A DNA stretch of 7,464 bases, from the NCBI GenBank assembly GCA_011064905.1, contig JAAKFW010000072.1, forward strand, positions 1 to 7,464. The letters run 5' to 3'. Made by a program: the position numbers and the translations under genes. Position 1 is the first letter of the stretch. Each line of letters opens with the position of its first letter. Shown one piece after another: positions 1 to 5,625 of the stretch. The notes beneath the pieces were generated by a model. That model ran no database searches. It was given only the letters and a program-made list of their open reading frames with translations, and had not been told where the DNA came from. The stretch comes from Candidatus Anoxychlamydiales bacterium (GTDB lineage: Bacteria > Chlamydiota > Chlamydiia > Chlamydiales > SM23-39).

Positions 1-17
1 AATAATTTTTCTTTTAC

Positions 18-809
18 TTAATCTTTAAAAATCAATCTAGATATATCTGAGATTTCTAAATTATCAATTTCTTGAGATGTTAAACATTTCCTATGTTTCT
101 CTTTTTGAATTTTACCTTTAAAAATAAAATATTCATCATCTTTAGATAAAATTGAGGCGTATCTTTTTGCAAAACTTAAAGAAATTCTAATACCAAAATC
201 CTCTATTTTTTTTTTGGATGTTGGATTTTCTATTATATGATGAATTTCTGCTAGTTTTAACTTAGACCTTAAAACTTCATTTTCTTGTATTTCGTGTTTT
301 TGTTCCTCTAGAATATACTTTAAATTTGAATTCGTAGTATTATTTTTTTTAAGTTTTTCAATTTCATTTAAAGATTTCTCTTTTTTTATCTGCCATGCTT
401 TGAAATGAGCTATTGCAGGAATAGCTTTTTTTATATCATTAGGATTACATTTAATTTTTTCTAAATATTTTTTTATATCAGACTCATTTTGAGTTTCTAA
501 TGAGCGTATCTCCTTTAAAACATTTTTATAAAAATCTGCTGTTTCAATACATTTTTTTGATAAAGCTAAAAGCTTAGAAAATAAAATTCCTATAACAGGC
601 GCTGTAACACCAATTGCTATGTGGGCCATTGGAATGGTAGCAGAGCTAACTCTAAGAAGAGATAATAAGTATACTGCAAATATTGTAATGACAAAAAAAT
701 TTATAATAGAAGCTAATTTTAAAATTTTAGCTTTTCTAATATTTGCATTATAGACCTTTTGAGGATCTTGAGTGAAAATAGGATTTAAAGAAGTTACTTT
801 AGTTGTCAT
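18..809 (-). CDS. Putative inclusion-membrane (Inc-like) protein, bilobed hydrophobic domain plus charged helical tail; family not recognised
   Basis: I do not recognise this 263-residue protein by sequence. What is visible: residues 1-28 are polar with no signal peptide. Two hydrophobic segments follow at about 32-52 and 57-77, separated by only a few residues (RVSSA). Residues 84-263 are rich in Lys, Glu, Ile and Leu with few prolines and look largely helical, probably coiled coil around 140-190. In Chlamydiae, paired hydrophobic segments with a very short loop mark type III-secreted Inc proteins, whose termini face the host cytosol, so a host-facing effector role is inferred from architecture only. 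The ATG at 807-809 is the first start after the upstream stops; no Shine-Dalgarno is seen. It is divergent from infA with its own candidate promoter. Alternative: an ordinary two-helix inner-membrane protein. The reading frame is long, intact and ends in TAA at 18-20. Confidence 0.8.
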   Translation of the reverse strand: MTTKVTSLNPIFTQDPQKVYNANIRKAKILKLASIINFFVITIFAVYLLSLLRVSSATIPMAHIAIGVTAPVIGILFSKLLALSKKCIETADFYKNVLKEIRSLETQNESDIKKYLEKIKCNPNDIKKAIPAIAHFKAWQIKKEKSLNEIEKLKKNNTTNSNLKYILEEQKHEIQENEVLRSKLKLAEIHHIIENPTSKKKIEDFGIRISLSFAKRYASILSKDDEYFIFKGKIQKEKHRKCLTSQEIDNLEISDISRLIFKD

Positions 810-859
810 AATATAAAAAAGGTTTTGTAATAATATATATGAGATGGTATTTTGATTAA

Positions 860-888
860 ATCATATTTTTGATGAAACATATAAGCAA
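860..888 (-). promoter_or_regulatory. Candidate sigma-70/sigma-66-type promoter for the Inc-like gene
   Basis: Read on the minus strand, TTGCTT (888-883) is followed after exactly 17 bases by TATGAT (865-860), a 5/6 match to the -10 consensus. This predicts a transcript start near 853 and a leader of about 45 nt before the ATG at 809. The -35 match is weak. Alternative -10-like strings (TATTAT at 835-830) exist because the region is very AT-rich, so the assignment is tentative. Confidence 0.38.
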
Positions 889-920
889 AAAAATAAAAAA
901 AAGTTTTTTGCAGCAAGTTA

Positions 921-952
921 TTGACATTAAAGACAAAAAGATGTTTTACTAT
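921..952 (+). promoter_or_regulatory. Candidate housekeeping promoter for infA
   Basis: A perfect -35 hexamer TTGACA lies at 921-926. The -10 is less clear: TTTACT at 945-950 gives an 18-base spacer, and TACTAT at 947-952 gives 20. Either predicts a start near 957-960 and a short leader of about 25 nt. The A/T-rich stretch just upstream (887-909, mostly A followed by a T run) sits where an UP element would contact the alpha subunits. The exact -35 is the main support; the -10 is below average. Confidence 0.5.
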
Positions 953-981
953 GTACCGTTTATGATTCAATTTTAAAAAAA

Positions 982-1200
982 ATGGCGAAAGAAGAAACGA
1001 TTAAATTAGAAGGAGAAGTTCAAGAACTGCTTCCGAACATGAGTTTTAGAGTAACTCTAGAAAACGGAATGACAGTTTTTGCACATCTTTGTGGAAAAAT
1101 GAGAATGAGAAATATTAGAGTTTATGTTGGAGATAAAGTTACAGTTGAAATGTCTCCATATGATTTGACAAAAGCTCGCATTACTTATCGCCATAAATAA
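982..1200 (+). CDS. infA: Translation initiation factor IF-1
   Basis: IF-1 binds the 30S A site during initiation and works with IF-2 and IF-3. The protein is 72 residues, the usual family length, and is a single S1/OB-fold domain. Recognisable family features are the start MAKEE, the GEVQELLPN stretch near residues 11-19, FRVTLENG (22-29), the VYVGDKVTVEMSPYDL region (47-62) and the basic end ITYRHK. The ATG at 982 is the only sensible start; an earlier ATG at 962 hits a stop after four codons. There is no Shine-Dalgarno: the 12 bases before the start are T and A only. It has its own candidate promoter and is separated by 76 nt from the tRNA-Thr gene, so it may be transcribed apart from the tuf block. 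Confidence 0.97.
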   Translation: MAKEETIKLEGEVQELLPNMSFRVTLENGMTVFAHLCGKMRMRNIRVYVGDKVTVEMSPYDLTKARITYRHK

Positions 1201-1207
1201 ATTACTA

Positions 1208-1236
1208 TTGATTTAAAAAGTTAAAAAAAATAAGCT
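1208..1236 (+). promoter_or_regulatory. Candidate promoter for the tRNA-Thr/tuf transcript
   Basis: TTGATT (1208-1213) is followed after 17 bases by TAAGCT (1231-1236). An overlapping TAATAT at 1236-1241 is a better -10 but would need a 22-base spacer. A promoter is expected because a heavily expressed tRNA/tuf operon begins at 1277, but neither arrangement is convincing. The true site could instead lie inside the 3' end of infA. Confidence 0.28.
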
Positions 1237-1276
1237 AATATGCTTTCAATGTTTAAAAAGTTTTTTTTTCGAAAAT

Positions 1277-1348
1277 GCCCGGATAGCTCAGCGGTAGAGC
1301 ACTTGCATGGTAAGCAAGCGGTCGTAGGTTCAATTCCTACTTTGGGCA
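1277..1348 (+). tRNA. tRNA-Thr, anticodon GGT
   Basis: A full cloverleaf can be drawn by hand. The acceptor arms 1277-1283 and 1341-1347 pair over 7 bp, with two G-U pairs. The D arm is 1286-1300 (GCTC/GAGC) and the anticodon arm 1302-1318 (CTTGC/GCAAG), with loop ATGGTAA placing GGT at 1309-1311. A 5-nt variable loop follows, then the T arm 1324-1340 (GTAGG/CCTAC) with loop TTCAATT. The discriminator is A1348 and CCA is not encoded. G1-C72, C2-G71 and a GGU anticodon match known bacterial threonyl-tRNA synthetase identity. It reads ACC and ACT codons. It lies 58 nt before tuf and is probably excised from the tuf precursor transcript. Confidence 0.97.
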
Positions 1349-1406
1349 AAGAGATCAAAAGAAATATATATCAAAAATTACTTCAGCCTTATGGAGGAAA
1401 ATAACA

Positions 1407-2591
1407 ATGGCAAAAGAAACGTTTAAAAGGACAAAACCCCACGTAAATATCGGAACAATTGGGCACGTTGATCATGGTAAGACAACATTAACTGCCGCAA
1501 TCACAAAATATCTCGCGGAAAAAGGAGGAGCAACCTATAGAGACTATGCATCTATCGATAATACTCCCGAAGAGAAAACTCGAGGAATAACAATTAATTC
1601 ATCCCATGTTGAGTATGAAACAGATAAAAGACACTACGCTCACGTAGACTGTCCTGGACACGCCGATTATGTTAAAAACATGATTACTGGTGCAGCTCAA
1701 ATGGATGGAGCTATTTTAGTAGTAGCTGCGACAGATGGGCCTATGCCTCAAACTAAAGAGCATATTCTTTTAGCAAAACAAGTTGGTGTTCCATCTATTG
1801 TTGTTTTCTTAAACAAAATGGATCAAATATCAAAGGGTGATGAAGAGCTAGTTGAGTTAGTTGAGATGGAACTTCATGAGCTTTTAGAAGAAAAAGGATA
1901 TAAAGACGTAACAATTGTTAAAGGTTCAGCTTTAAAAGCGCTAGAGGGTGATAAAGCAAGTGTAGAAGCAATTGGACAGCTTATGGCTGTTGTTGATGAA
2001 AAAATTCCAGAGCCTACTAGAGAAGTTGACAAACCATTTTTACTACCTATAGAAGATGTTTTTTCTATATCAGGTAGAGGAACAGTTGTAACTGGTAGAG
2101 TTGAGAGAGGAATTGTCAAAATAAATGATAAAATTCAAATCGTTGGAGTTAGAGAAACTAGAGATGCAGTTGCAACAGGTCTTGAGATGTTCCAGAAATT
2201 GCTTGATGAGGCTAGAGCTGGAGAGAATGTTGGAGTTCTACTCAGAGGAATCGATAAAAAAGATGTAGAAAGAGGGATGGTTTTAGCTGCTCCCGGTACA
2301 TGCACCCCCCACAAGAAATTTAAGGGAACTATCTATGTATTAACCAAAGATGAAGGTGGCAGACATAAGCCATTTTTCTCTGGTTATCGTCCTCAATTTT
2401 TCCTAAGAACAACAGATGTTACAGGTACTGTTACTTTGCCAGAGGGCACTGAGATGGTAATGCCAGGTGACAATGTTGAGATTACTGGAGAGTTAATGTA
2501 TCCGGTAGCTATGGAAGAAGGAATGCGTTTTGCTGTCAGAGAAGGTGGTAGAACGATAGGAGCAGGAACAGTTTCTAAGATAATTGAGTGA
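1407..2591 (+). CDS. tuf: Translation elongation factor EF-Tu
   Basis: EF-Tu is the GTPase that carries aminoacyl-tRNA to the ribosomal A site. The 394-residue length is standard. All GTP-binding motifs are intact: G1 GHVDHGKT (19-26), switch I RGITI with T62, G3 DCPGH (81-85), G4 NKMD (136-139) and G5 SAL (174-176). Domains 2 and 3 follow, with GRGTVVTGR, GENVGVLLRG and the C-terminal GGRTIGAGTVSKI. The start has a strong Shine-Dalgarno, GGAGG at 1393-1397, 9 nt before the ATG. It is flanked by tRNA-Thr upstream and tRNA-Trp only 7 nt after its stop, so the mRNA must be separated from two tRNAs. C-ending and CG-containing codons seem commoner in the first 100 codons than later. A minus-strand reading frame inside it (1874-2119) is a shadow. 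Confidence 0.99.
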   Translation: MAKETFKRTKPHVNIGTIGHVDHGKTTLTAAITKYLAEKGGATYRDYASIDNTPEEKTRGITINSSHVEYETDKRHYAHVDCPGHADYVKNMITGAAQMDGAILVVAATDGPMPQTKEHILLAKQVGVPSIVVFLNKMDQISKGDEELVELVEMELHELLEEKGYKDVTIVKGSALKALEGDKASVEAIGQLMAVVDEKIPEPTREVDKPFLLPIEDVFSISGRGTVVTGRVERGIVKINDKIQIVGVRETRDAVATGLEMFQKLLDEARAGENVGVLLRGIDKKDVERGMVLAAPGTCTPHKKFKGTIYVLTKDEGGRHKPFFSGYRPQFFLRTTDVTGTVTLPEGTEMVMPGDNVEITGELMYPVAMEEGMRFAVREGGRTIGAGTVSKIIE

Positions 2592-2598
2592 GGTTAGG

Positions 2599-2671
2599 GG
2601 GTGTGTAGCTTAGTTGGTAGAGCGGCGGCCTCCAAAGCCGCAGGTCGGGGGTTCGATCCCCTCCGCACTCG
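2599..2671 (+). tRNA. tRNA-Trp, anticodon CCA
   Basis: The cloverleaf is complete. Acceptor arms 2599-2605 and 2664-2670 pair over 7 bp, two of them G-U. The D arm is 2608-2623 and the anticodon arm 2625-2641 (GCGGC/GCCGC), with loop CTCCAAA placing CCA at 2632-2634. The T arm is 2647-2663, with loop TTCGATC. The discriminator is G2671, the tryptophanyl-tRNA identity base, and CCA is not encoded. It lies between the tuf stop codon (7 nt away) and secE (18 nt away), the same position as in Chlamydia as I recall it. It is therefore most likely processed from the polycistronic transcript. Confidence 0.97.
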
Positions 2672-2689
2672 ATTTTAAGAGATATAAAT

Positions 2690-2944
2690 ATGAAAAAGGC
2701 TAAAATGGCAACAAGTGCAAAAATAACACATTTAAAAGTTAAGAAAAAAAAGTTAAATTATTTTCGAGAAGTTCAAGCTGAATTGAAAAAAGTTTCATGG
2801 ACAACGAAGATAGAGCTAGCATCTTGTACTAAAATTGTGTTGGGAGTTACTTTTATTTTCTCAATAGCAATTTATATTGCTGATTTAGTTATTAAAAACG
2901 CTCTTCATGTTGTTAGTTTAATCACAAGGATACTTTTTGGATAA
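2690..2944 (+). CDS. secE: Preprotein translocase subunit SecE
   Basis: SecE is the small clamp subunit of the SecYEG channel in the inner membrane. The 84-residue protein has a Lys-rich cytoplasmic N-terminus (1-22). It then has the family's amphipathic helix motif FREVQAELKKVSW (25-37) and a single membrane helix at about 47-66. This is the short one-helix form usual outside the enterobacteria, where E. coli SecE has three helices. The ATG at 2690 is preceded by a weak AAGAG (2677-2681); the in-frame ATG at 2705 (Met6) is a possible alternative start. It follows tRNA-Trp by 18 nt and precedes nusG by 4 nt, the classic secE-nusG pairing. Confidence 0.95.
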   Translation: MKKAKMATSAKITHLKVKKKKLNYFREVQAELKKVSWTTKIELASCTKIVLGVTFIFSIAIYIADLVIKNALHVVSLITRILFG

Positions 2945-2948
2945 TATT

Positions 2949-3494
2949 ATGATGAAATGGTATGTACTTCAAGTTTTATCGGGTCATGAAAAAAAAATTA
3001 AAAGGACCTTAGAAGAGAATTTAAAATCAAATGGCATGCAAGATTTTATAGAAGAGGTTTTAGTGCCAATTGAAAATGTGCAAGAAGTGAAAAAGGGCGA
3101 GCAAAAAGTAACAGAGAAAAAACTATGGCCTGGTTATATGCTTATCAAGATGAATTTAACAGATGAGGCTTGGGGGTATGTGAAAAACACTAGAAGTGTA
3201 ATCGATTTTCTAGGTGGGGGAAGGCCTTCTCCATTAACGGATAAAGAAGTAGACGAGATTTTAAAAGAACTAGAAGAGAAGAAAAAAGGTGTTGTTCAAA
3301 AACATAAATTTGAAATTGGTGATGTTGTTAAGATAACGGAAGGTGTTTTTGTAAACTTTATAGGGACTGTAACTGAAATCAACCATGAAAAAGGCAAACT
3401 CTCTGTTTTAGTTTCAATATTTGGAAGAGATACTAGAGTTGATGATTTAGAGTTTTGGCAAGTCGAACAATCATCTGTAGACGAAAATAATTAA
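2949..3494 (+). CDS. nusG: Transcription termination/antitermination factor NusG
   Basis: NusG binds RNA polymerase through its N-terminal NGN domain and links it to Rho or the ribosome through the C-terminal KOW domain. From the ATG at 2949 the protein is 181 residues, the family length. The NGN domain spans about 3-110 and opens with KWYVLQVLSGHE; WPGYMLIKM and the FLGGGRPSPL segment are typical. The KOW domain runs from about 123 to 177, with GDVVKITEGVF and VSIFGR. The reading frame extends upstream to a TTG at 2937, but that would overlap secE. Conserved sequence starts at KWYV, so ATG 2949 or ATG 2952 is preferred; GGA at 2939-2941 is the only Shine-Dalgarno-like element. No insertion or truncation is seen. 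Confidence 0.97.
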   Translation: MMKWYVLQVLSGHEKKIKRTLEENLKSNGMQDFIEEVLVPIENVQEVKKGEQKVTEKKLWPGYMLIKMNLTDEAWGYVKNTRSVIDFLGGGRPSPLTDKEVDEILKELEEKKKGVVQKHKFEIGDVVKITEGVFVNFIGTVTEINHEKGKLSVLVSIFGRDTRVDDLEFWQVEQSSVDENN

Positions 3495-3506
3495 GTTGAG
3501 GAGAAA

Positions 3507-3935
3507 ATGGCAAAGAAAAAAATAGTTAAAATAATAAAACTGCAAATACCGGCAGGGAAAGCAAATCCTGGACCACCAATTGGACCTGCGCTAGGTGCAG
3601 CTGGATTAAATATCATGTCTTTTTGCAAAGATTTTAACGCTAGAACTCAACAGCAAGCAGGAGATGTACTACCTGTTGTAATTGAAGTTTATCACGATAG
3701 AACCTTTTCTTTTATAACTTTGCAACCTCCGATGTCTCGATTGATCTTACAAGAGCTAAAACTTGAGAAGGGATCAAAAGAACCAAACAGAGAAAAGGTT
3801 GGGAAATTAACAATATCGATTGCGGAAAAAATTGCAAAAAGAAAGATGCCGGATTTAAGAGCATCTTCACTACAAGCTGCTGTTCAAATGGTTGTTGGCA
3901 CAGCAAAATCCATGGGAATAGATTTAGAAGGATAA
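3507..3935 (+). CDS. rplK: 50S ribosomal protein L11
   Basis: L11 binds the GTPase-associated region of 23S rRNA at the base of the L7/L12 stalk. At 142 residues the length is normal. The N-terminal domain carries the hallmark KLQIPAGKANPGPPIGPALG (residues 11-30), and NIMSFCKDFNART follows. The C-terminal rRNA-binding domain includes the KMPDLRASSLQAA region and ends MGIDLEG. The proline-rich PPIGPALG site, near which thiopeptides bind, is intact. The start is fixed by the Shine-Dalgarno GAGG (3498-3501) 5 nt before the ATG. The 12-nt gap after nusG leaves no room for the long L1-binding leader seen before rplK in E. coli. A minus-strand frame at 3712-3906 is a shadow. Confidence 0.98.
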   Translation: MAKKKIVKIIKLQIPAGKANPGPPIGPALGAAGLNIMSFCKDFNARTQQQAGDVLPVVIEVYHDRTFSFITLQPPMSRLILQELKLEKGSKEPNREKVGKLTISIAEKIAKRKMPDLRASSLQAAVQMVVGTAKSMGIDLEG

Positions 3936-3942
3936 ATAAAAT

Positions 3943-4638
3943 ATGAAAAAATCAAAAAGAGCTAAAAAAATATCTCAAATTGTTGGAGAAGAAAAAAAGC
4001 TAAATACTCTAGAGGCTATTGAACTTTTGAAAAAATGTCCAAAGTTAAAATTTGATGAATCAATAGAAATGTCATTAAAATTAGGTGTAGATCCTAAGAA
4101 GTCAGATCAGCAAGTTAGAGGAACGGTATCACTTCCTCATGGAAGCGGAAAAAAGCTTAAAGTACTAGTTTTTGCAAAAGCAAATAAAGTCGAAGAAGCA
4201 TTAGATGCTGGAGCTGACTATGCTGGAGCTGATGAGTATGTAGAAAAGATAAAAGGTGGATGGTTAGATTTTAATGCTGTGATAGCAACACCTGATATGA
4301 TGAGAGAAGTAGGAAAGCTTGGAAAAATATTAGGTCCAAGATCTTTAATGCCTACTCCAAAATCCGGGACTGTAACACAAGATGTAGCGAAAGCAGTAAA
4401 AGAGATTAAAGCCGGAAAAGTAGAGTTTAAAGTTGATAAGAATGCATCTATTAATACTATCGTAGGAAAGCTATCTTTTGAAAGTAAAAAACTATTAGAA
4501 AATTTCGAAACATTAATGGCAGCTATAACAAAAGCGAAGCCATCTAGTTCCAGAGGAATTTATATTAGAAATTTAGTGTTATCTTCTACTATGGGACCAG
4601 GTATAGTTATTGATCTACAATCATTAAATATTACATAA
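3943..4638 (+). CDS. rplA: 50S ribosomal protein L1
   Basis: L1 forms the mobile stalk on the E-site side of the large subunit and assists release of deacylated tRNA; in many bacteria it also represses its own operon. The 231-residue length is normal (E. coli 234). Visible family signatures are DQQVRGTVSLPHGSGK (55-70), the LGPRSLMPTPKSGTV stretch (130-144) and the C-terminal TMGPGIVID. In the signature, S134 and T138 replace the commoner Gly and Asn of LGPRGLMPNP. The Shine-Dalgarno AAGGA (3928-3932) overlaps the end of rplK, and only 7 nt separate the two genes, so translational coupling is likely. Confidence 0.98.
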   Translation: MKKSKRAKKISQIVGEEKKLNTLEAIELLKKCPKLKFDESIEMSLKLGVDPKKSDQQVRGTVSLPHGSGKKLKVLVFAKANKVEEALDAGADYAGADEYVEKIKGGWLDFNAVIATPDMMREVGKLGKILGPRSLMPTPKSGTVTQDVAKAVKEIKAGKVEFKVDKNASINTIVGKLSFESKKLLENFETLMAAITKAKPSSSRGIYIRNLVLSSTMGPGIVIDLQSLNIT

Positions 4639-4654
4639 AAGGTAAAAAAAAATT

Positions 4655-5179
4655 ATGAGAGAAGAAAAAAAGCTTTTATTGGAAGAGATTAGAGAGCAAC
4701 TAGATGCAGCATCATCTTTGGTAGTAACGAAATTTACAAATATTACATCTACTGAATCATGGAATTTCAGAAATATACTTATAAAAAATGAAGCTGAGAT
4801 GGAAGTTGTTAAAAAAAGAGTTTTTTTGAAGGCTTTTGAAAAAAGCGGATACAAATGCACTATTGAAGAGCTTGATGGCCAGATTGCTATTATCTTTATT
4901 AAAGATGATCCAGTTGGGGCAATAAAGGCTATTTTTGAGTTCTCCAATCAGACAGATAAATTACAAGTTATTAGAGGAGAAATAGAGGGTAAAGTTTATA
5001 ATAAAGAAGAGCTACTTTTCTTATCTAAACTTCCAACTATGAATAATCTTAGAGCTGAATTTTTATCTGTATTAGAAGCTCCAATGACAGGAACTCTATC
5101 TACAGTGGAGAGTCTTCTTACTAGTGTAATGTACGCATTAGAAGAAAAGAAAAAATTAGAAGAAAAAAATAAGGGGTAA
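4655..5179 (+). CDS. rplJ: 50S ribosomal protein L10
   Basis: L10 anchors the L7/L12 dimers to the ribosome and binds 23S rRNA with L11. At 174 residues it is slightly longer than the E. coli protein (165). The N-terminal globular domain (about 1-130) contains SLVVTKFTNIT, EVVKKRVFLKAF and the LSKLPTMNNLRAEFLSVL segment. The rest, about 138-174, is the long C-terminal helix on which L7/L12 dimers dock, ending in a Lys/Glu-rich tail. The ATG at 4655 follows rplA by 16 nt; the nearest purine-rich element, AAAAGG (4637-4642), is 12 nt upstream, a loose fit. The short gap means the E. coli-type L10-binding leader is absent at this position. A minus-strand frame at 4624-4947 is a shadow. Confidence 0.96.
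   Translation: MREEKKLLLEEIREQLDAASSLVVTKFTNITSTESWNFRNILIKNEAEMEVVKKRVFLKAFEKSGYKCTIEELDGQIAIIFIKDDPVGAIKAIFEFSNQTDKLQVIRGEIEGKVYNKEELLFLSKLPTMNNLRAEFLSVLEAPMTGTLSTVESLLTSVMYALEEKKKLEEKNKG
5171..5176 (+). promoter_or_regulatory. Ribosome binding site that fixes the GTG start of rplL
   Basis: AAGGGG lies 7 nt before the GTG at 5184 and inside the last codons of rplJ. There is no ATG nearby in this frame, and the protein from GTG reads MATNIDEIVE, matching a full L7/L12 N-terminus. A strong site would help offset the weaker start codon for a protein needed in several copies per ribosome. Confidence 0.75.
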
Positions 5180-5183
5180 TACC

Positions 5184-5573
5184 GTGGCCACAAATATAGA
5201 TGAAATTGTTGAAACATTAAGTAAGCTACCAGTAATCGAGCTTGCTAAATTAAAAACTGCACTAGAAGATAAATGGGGAGTAAAAGCTCAAGCTGCAATG
5301 CCAGCTATGGTAGCAGCTGCTCCTGATGCTGCTGGTGAAGAAAAAGAGGAGTCTACTGAATTTAAAGTTACTTTAGAAGAAGCTCCAGCAGATAAGAAGA
5401 TTCCTATTATTAAAGTAGTAAGAGTTATTACAGGACTTGGATTGAAAGAAGCTAAAGAGCTTGTAGAATCAGCTCCTAAAGTATTAAAAGAGACAGCTCC
5501 AAAAGCAGAAGCTGAAGAGATTGTGAAAAAGGTTGCAGATGCTGGAGGAAAGGCATCATCAAAAGGCCTTTAA
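5184..5573 (+). CDS. rplL: 50S ribosomal protein L7/L12
   Basis: L7/L12 is the multicopy acidic stalk protein that recruits and stimulates the translational GTPases, EF-Tu among them. The protein has 129 residues, a normal length. Domains are the N-terminal dimerisation helices (about 1-32, ending DKWGV), an Ala/Pro-rich flexible hinge (35-51), and the C-terminal factor-binding domain (about 57-129). That last domain has FKVTLEEA, IKVVRVITGLGLKEAKELV and a conserved Gly-rich end. Translation starts at GTG (5184-5186), 4 nt after the rplJ stop, with a strong AAGGGG site. A minus-strand frame at 4996-5217 is a shadow. The gene is followed by a 119-nt gap holding a large hairpin, the longest gap in the block after infA. 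Confidence 0.98.
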   Translation: MATNIDEIVETLSKLPVIELAKLKTALEDKWGVKAQAAMPAMVAAAPDAAGEEKEESTEFKVTLEEAPADKKIPIIKVVRVITGLGLKEAKELVESAPKVLKETAPKAEAEEIVKKVADAGGKASSKGL

Positions 5574-5592
5574 AATATTTTTGTTTAATAAT

Positions 5593-5625
5593 AGAGCAAA
5601 AGTTAAATTATTTGATTTTTGCTCT
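5593..5625 (+). terminator. 15-bp hairpin between rplL and rpoB: possible attenuator or RNase III site
   Basis: Bases 5593-5601 (AGAGCAAAA) pair perfectly with 5617-5625 (TTTTGCTCT). The stem continues inward through 5602-5607 with 5611-5616, including two G-U pairs, leaving a 3-nt loop TTA. The 3' side is followed by TTTGATGTTT rather than an unbroken T tract. As a Rho-independent terminator it is therefore weak, and a leaky attenuator or a processing site fits better. In E. coli the rplL-rpoB gap also holds a partial terminator and an RNase III site, so the position is functionally sensible. The stem is seen directly; its role is inferred. Confidence 0.6.

Noticed and set aside
908..916. 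Inverted repeat TTGC-A-GCAA just before the infA -35
   Set aside because: Nine bases with a one-base centre are too little to call an operator, and no second copy was found.
1232..1269. Possible terminator after infA: AAGC-TAATAT-GCTT followed by a run of nine T
   Set aside because: The stem is only 4 bp and lies 15 bases before the T run, so it is not a credible Rho-independent terminator. The T run may simply be part of the tRNA leader.
1266..1275. Perfect 10-bp palindrome TTTTCGAAAA just upstream of tRNA-Thr
   Set aside because: Short and low-complexity; it arises from adjacent T and A runs and is not repeated elsewhere that I can see.
1874..2119. Minus-strand open frame inside tuf (81 codons)
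   Set aside because: Shadow of the EF-Tu gene: low-complexity Ser/Thr-rich translation, no ribosome site, fully inside a conserved gene.
4624..4947. Minus-strand open frame over rplJ (107 codons)
   Set aside because: It lies within L10 coding sequence and its Ser/Phe-rich translation is typical of antisense to Lys/Glu-rich genes.
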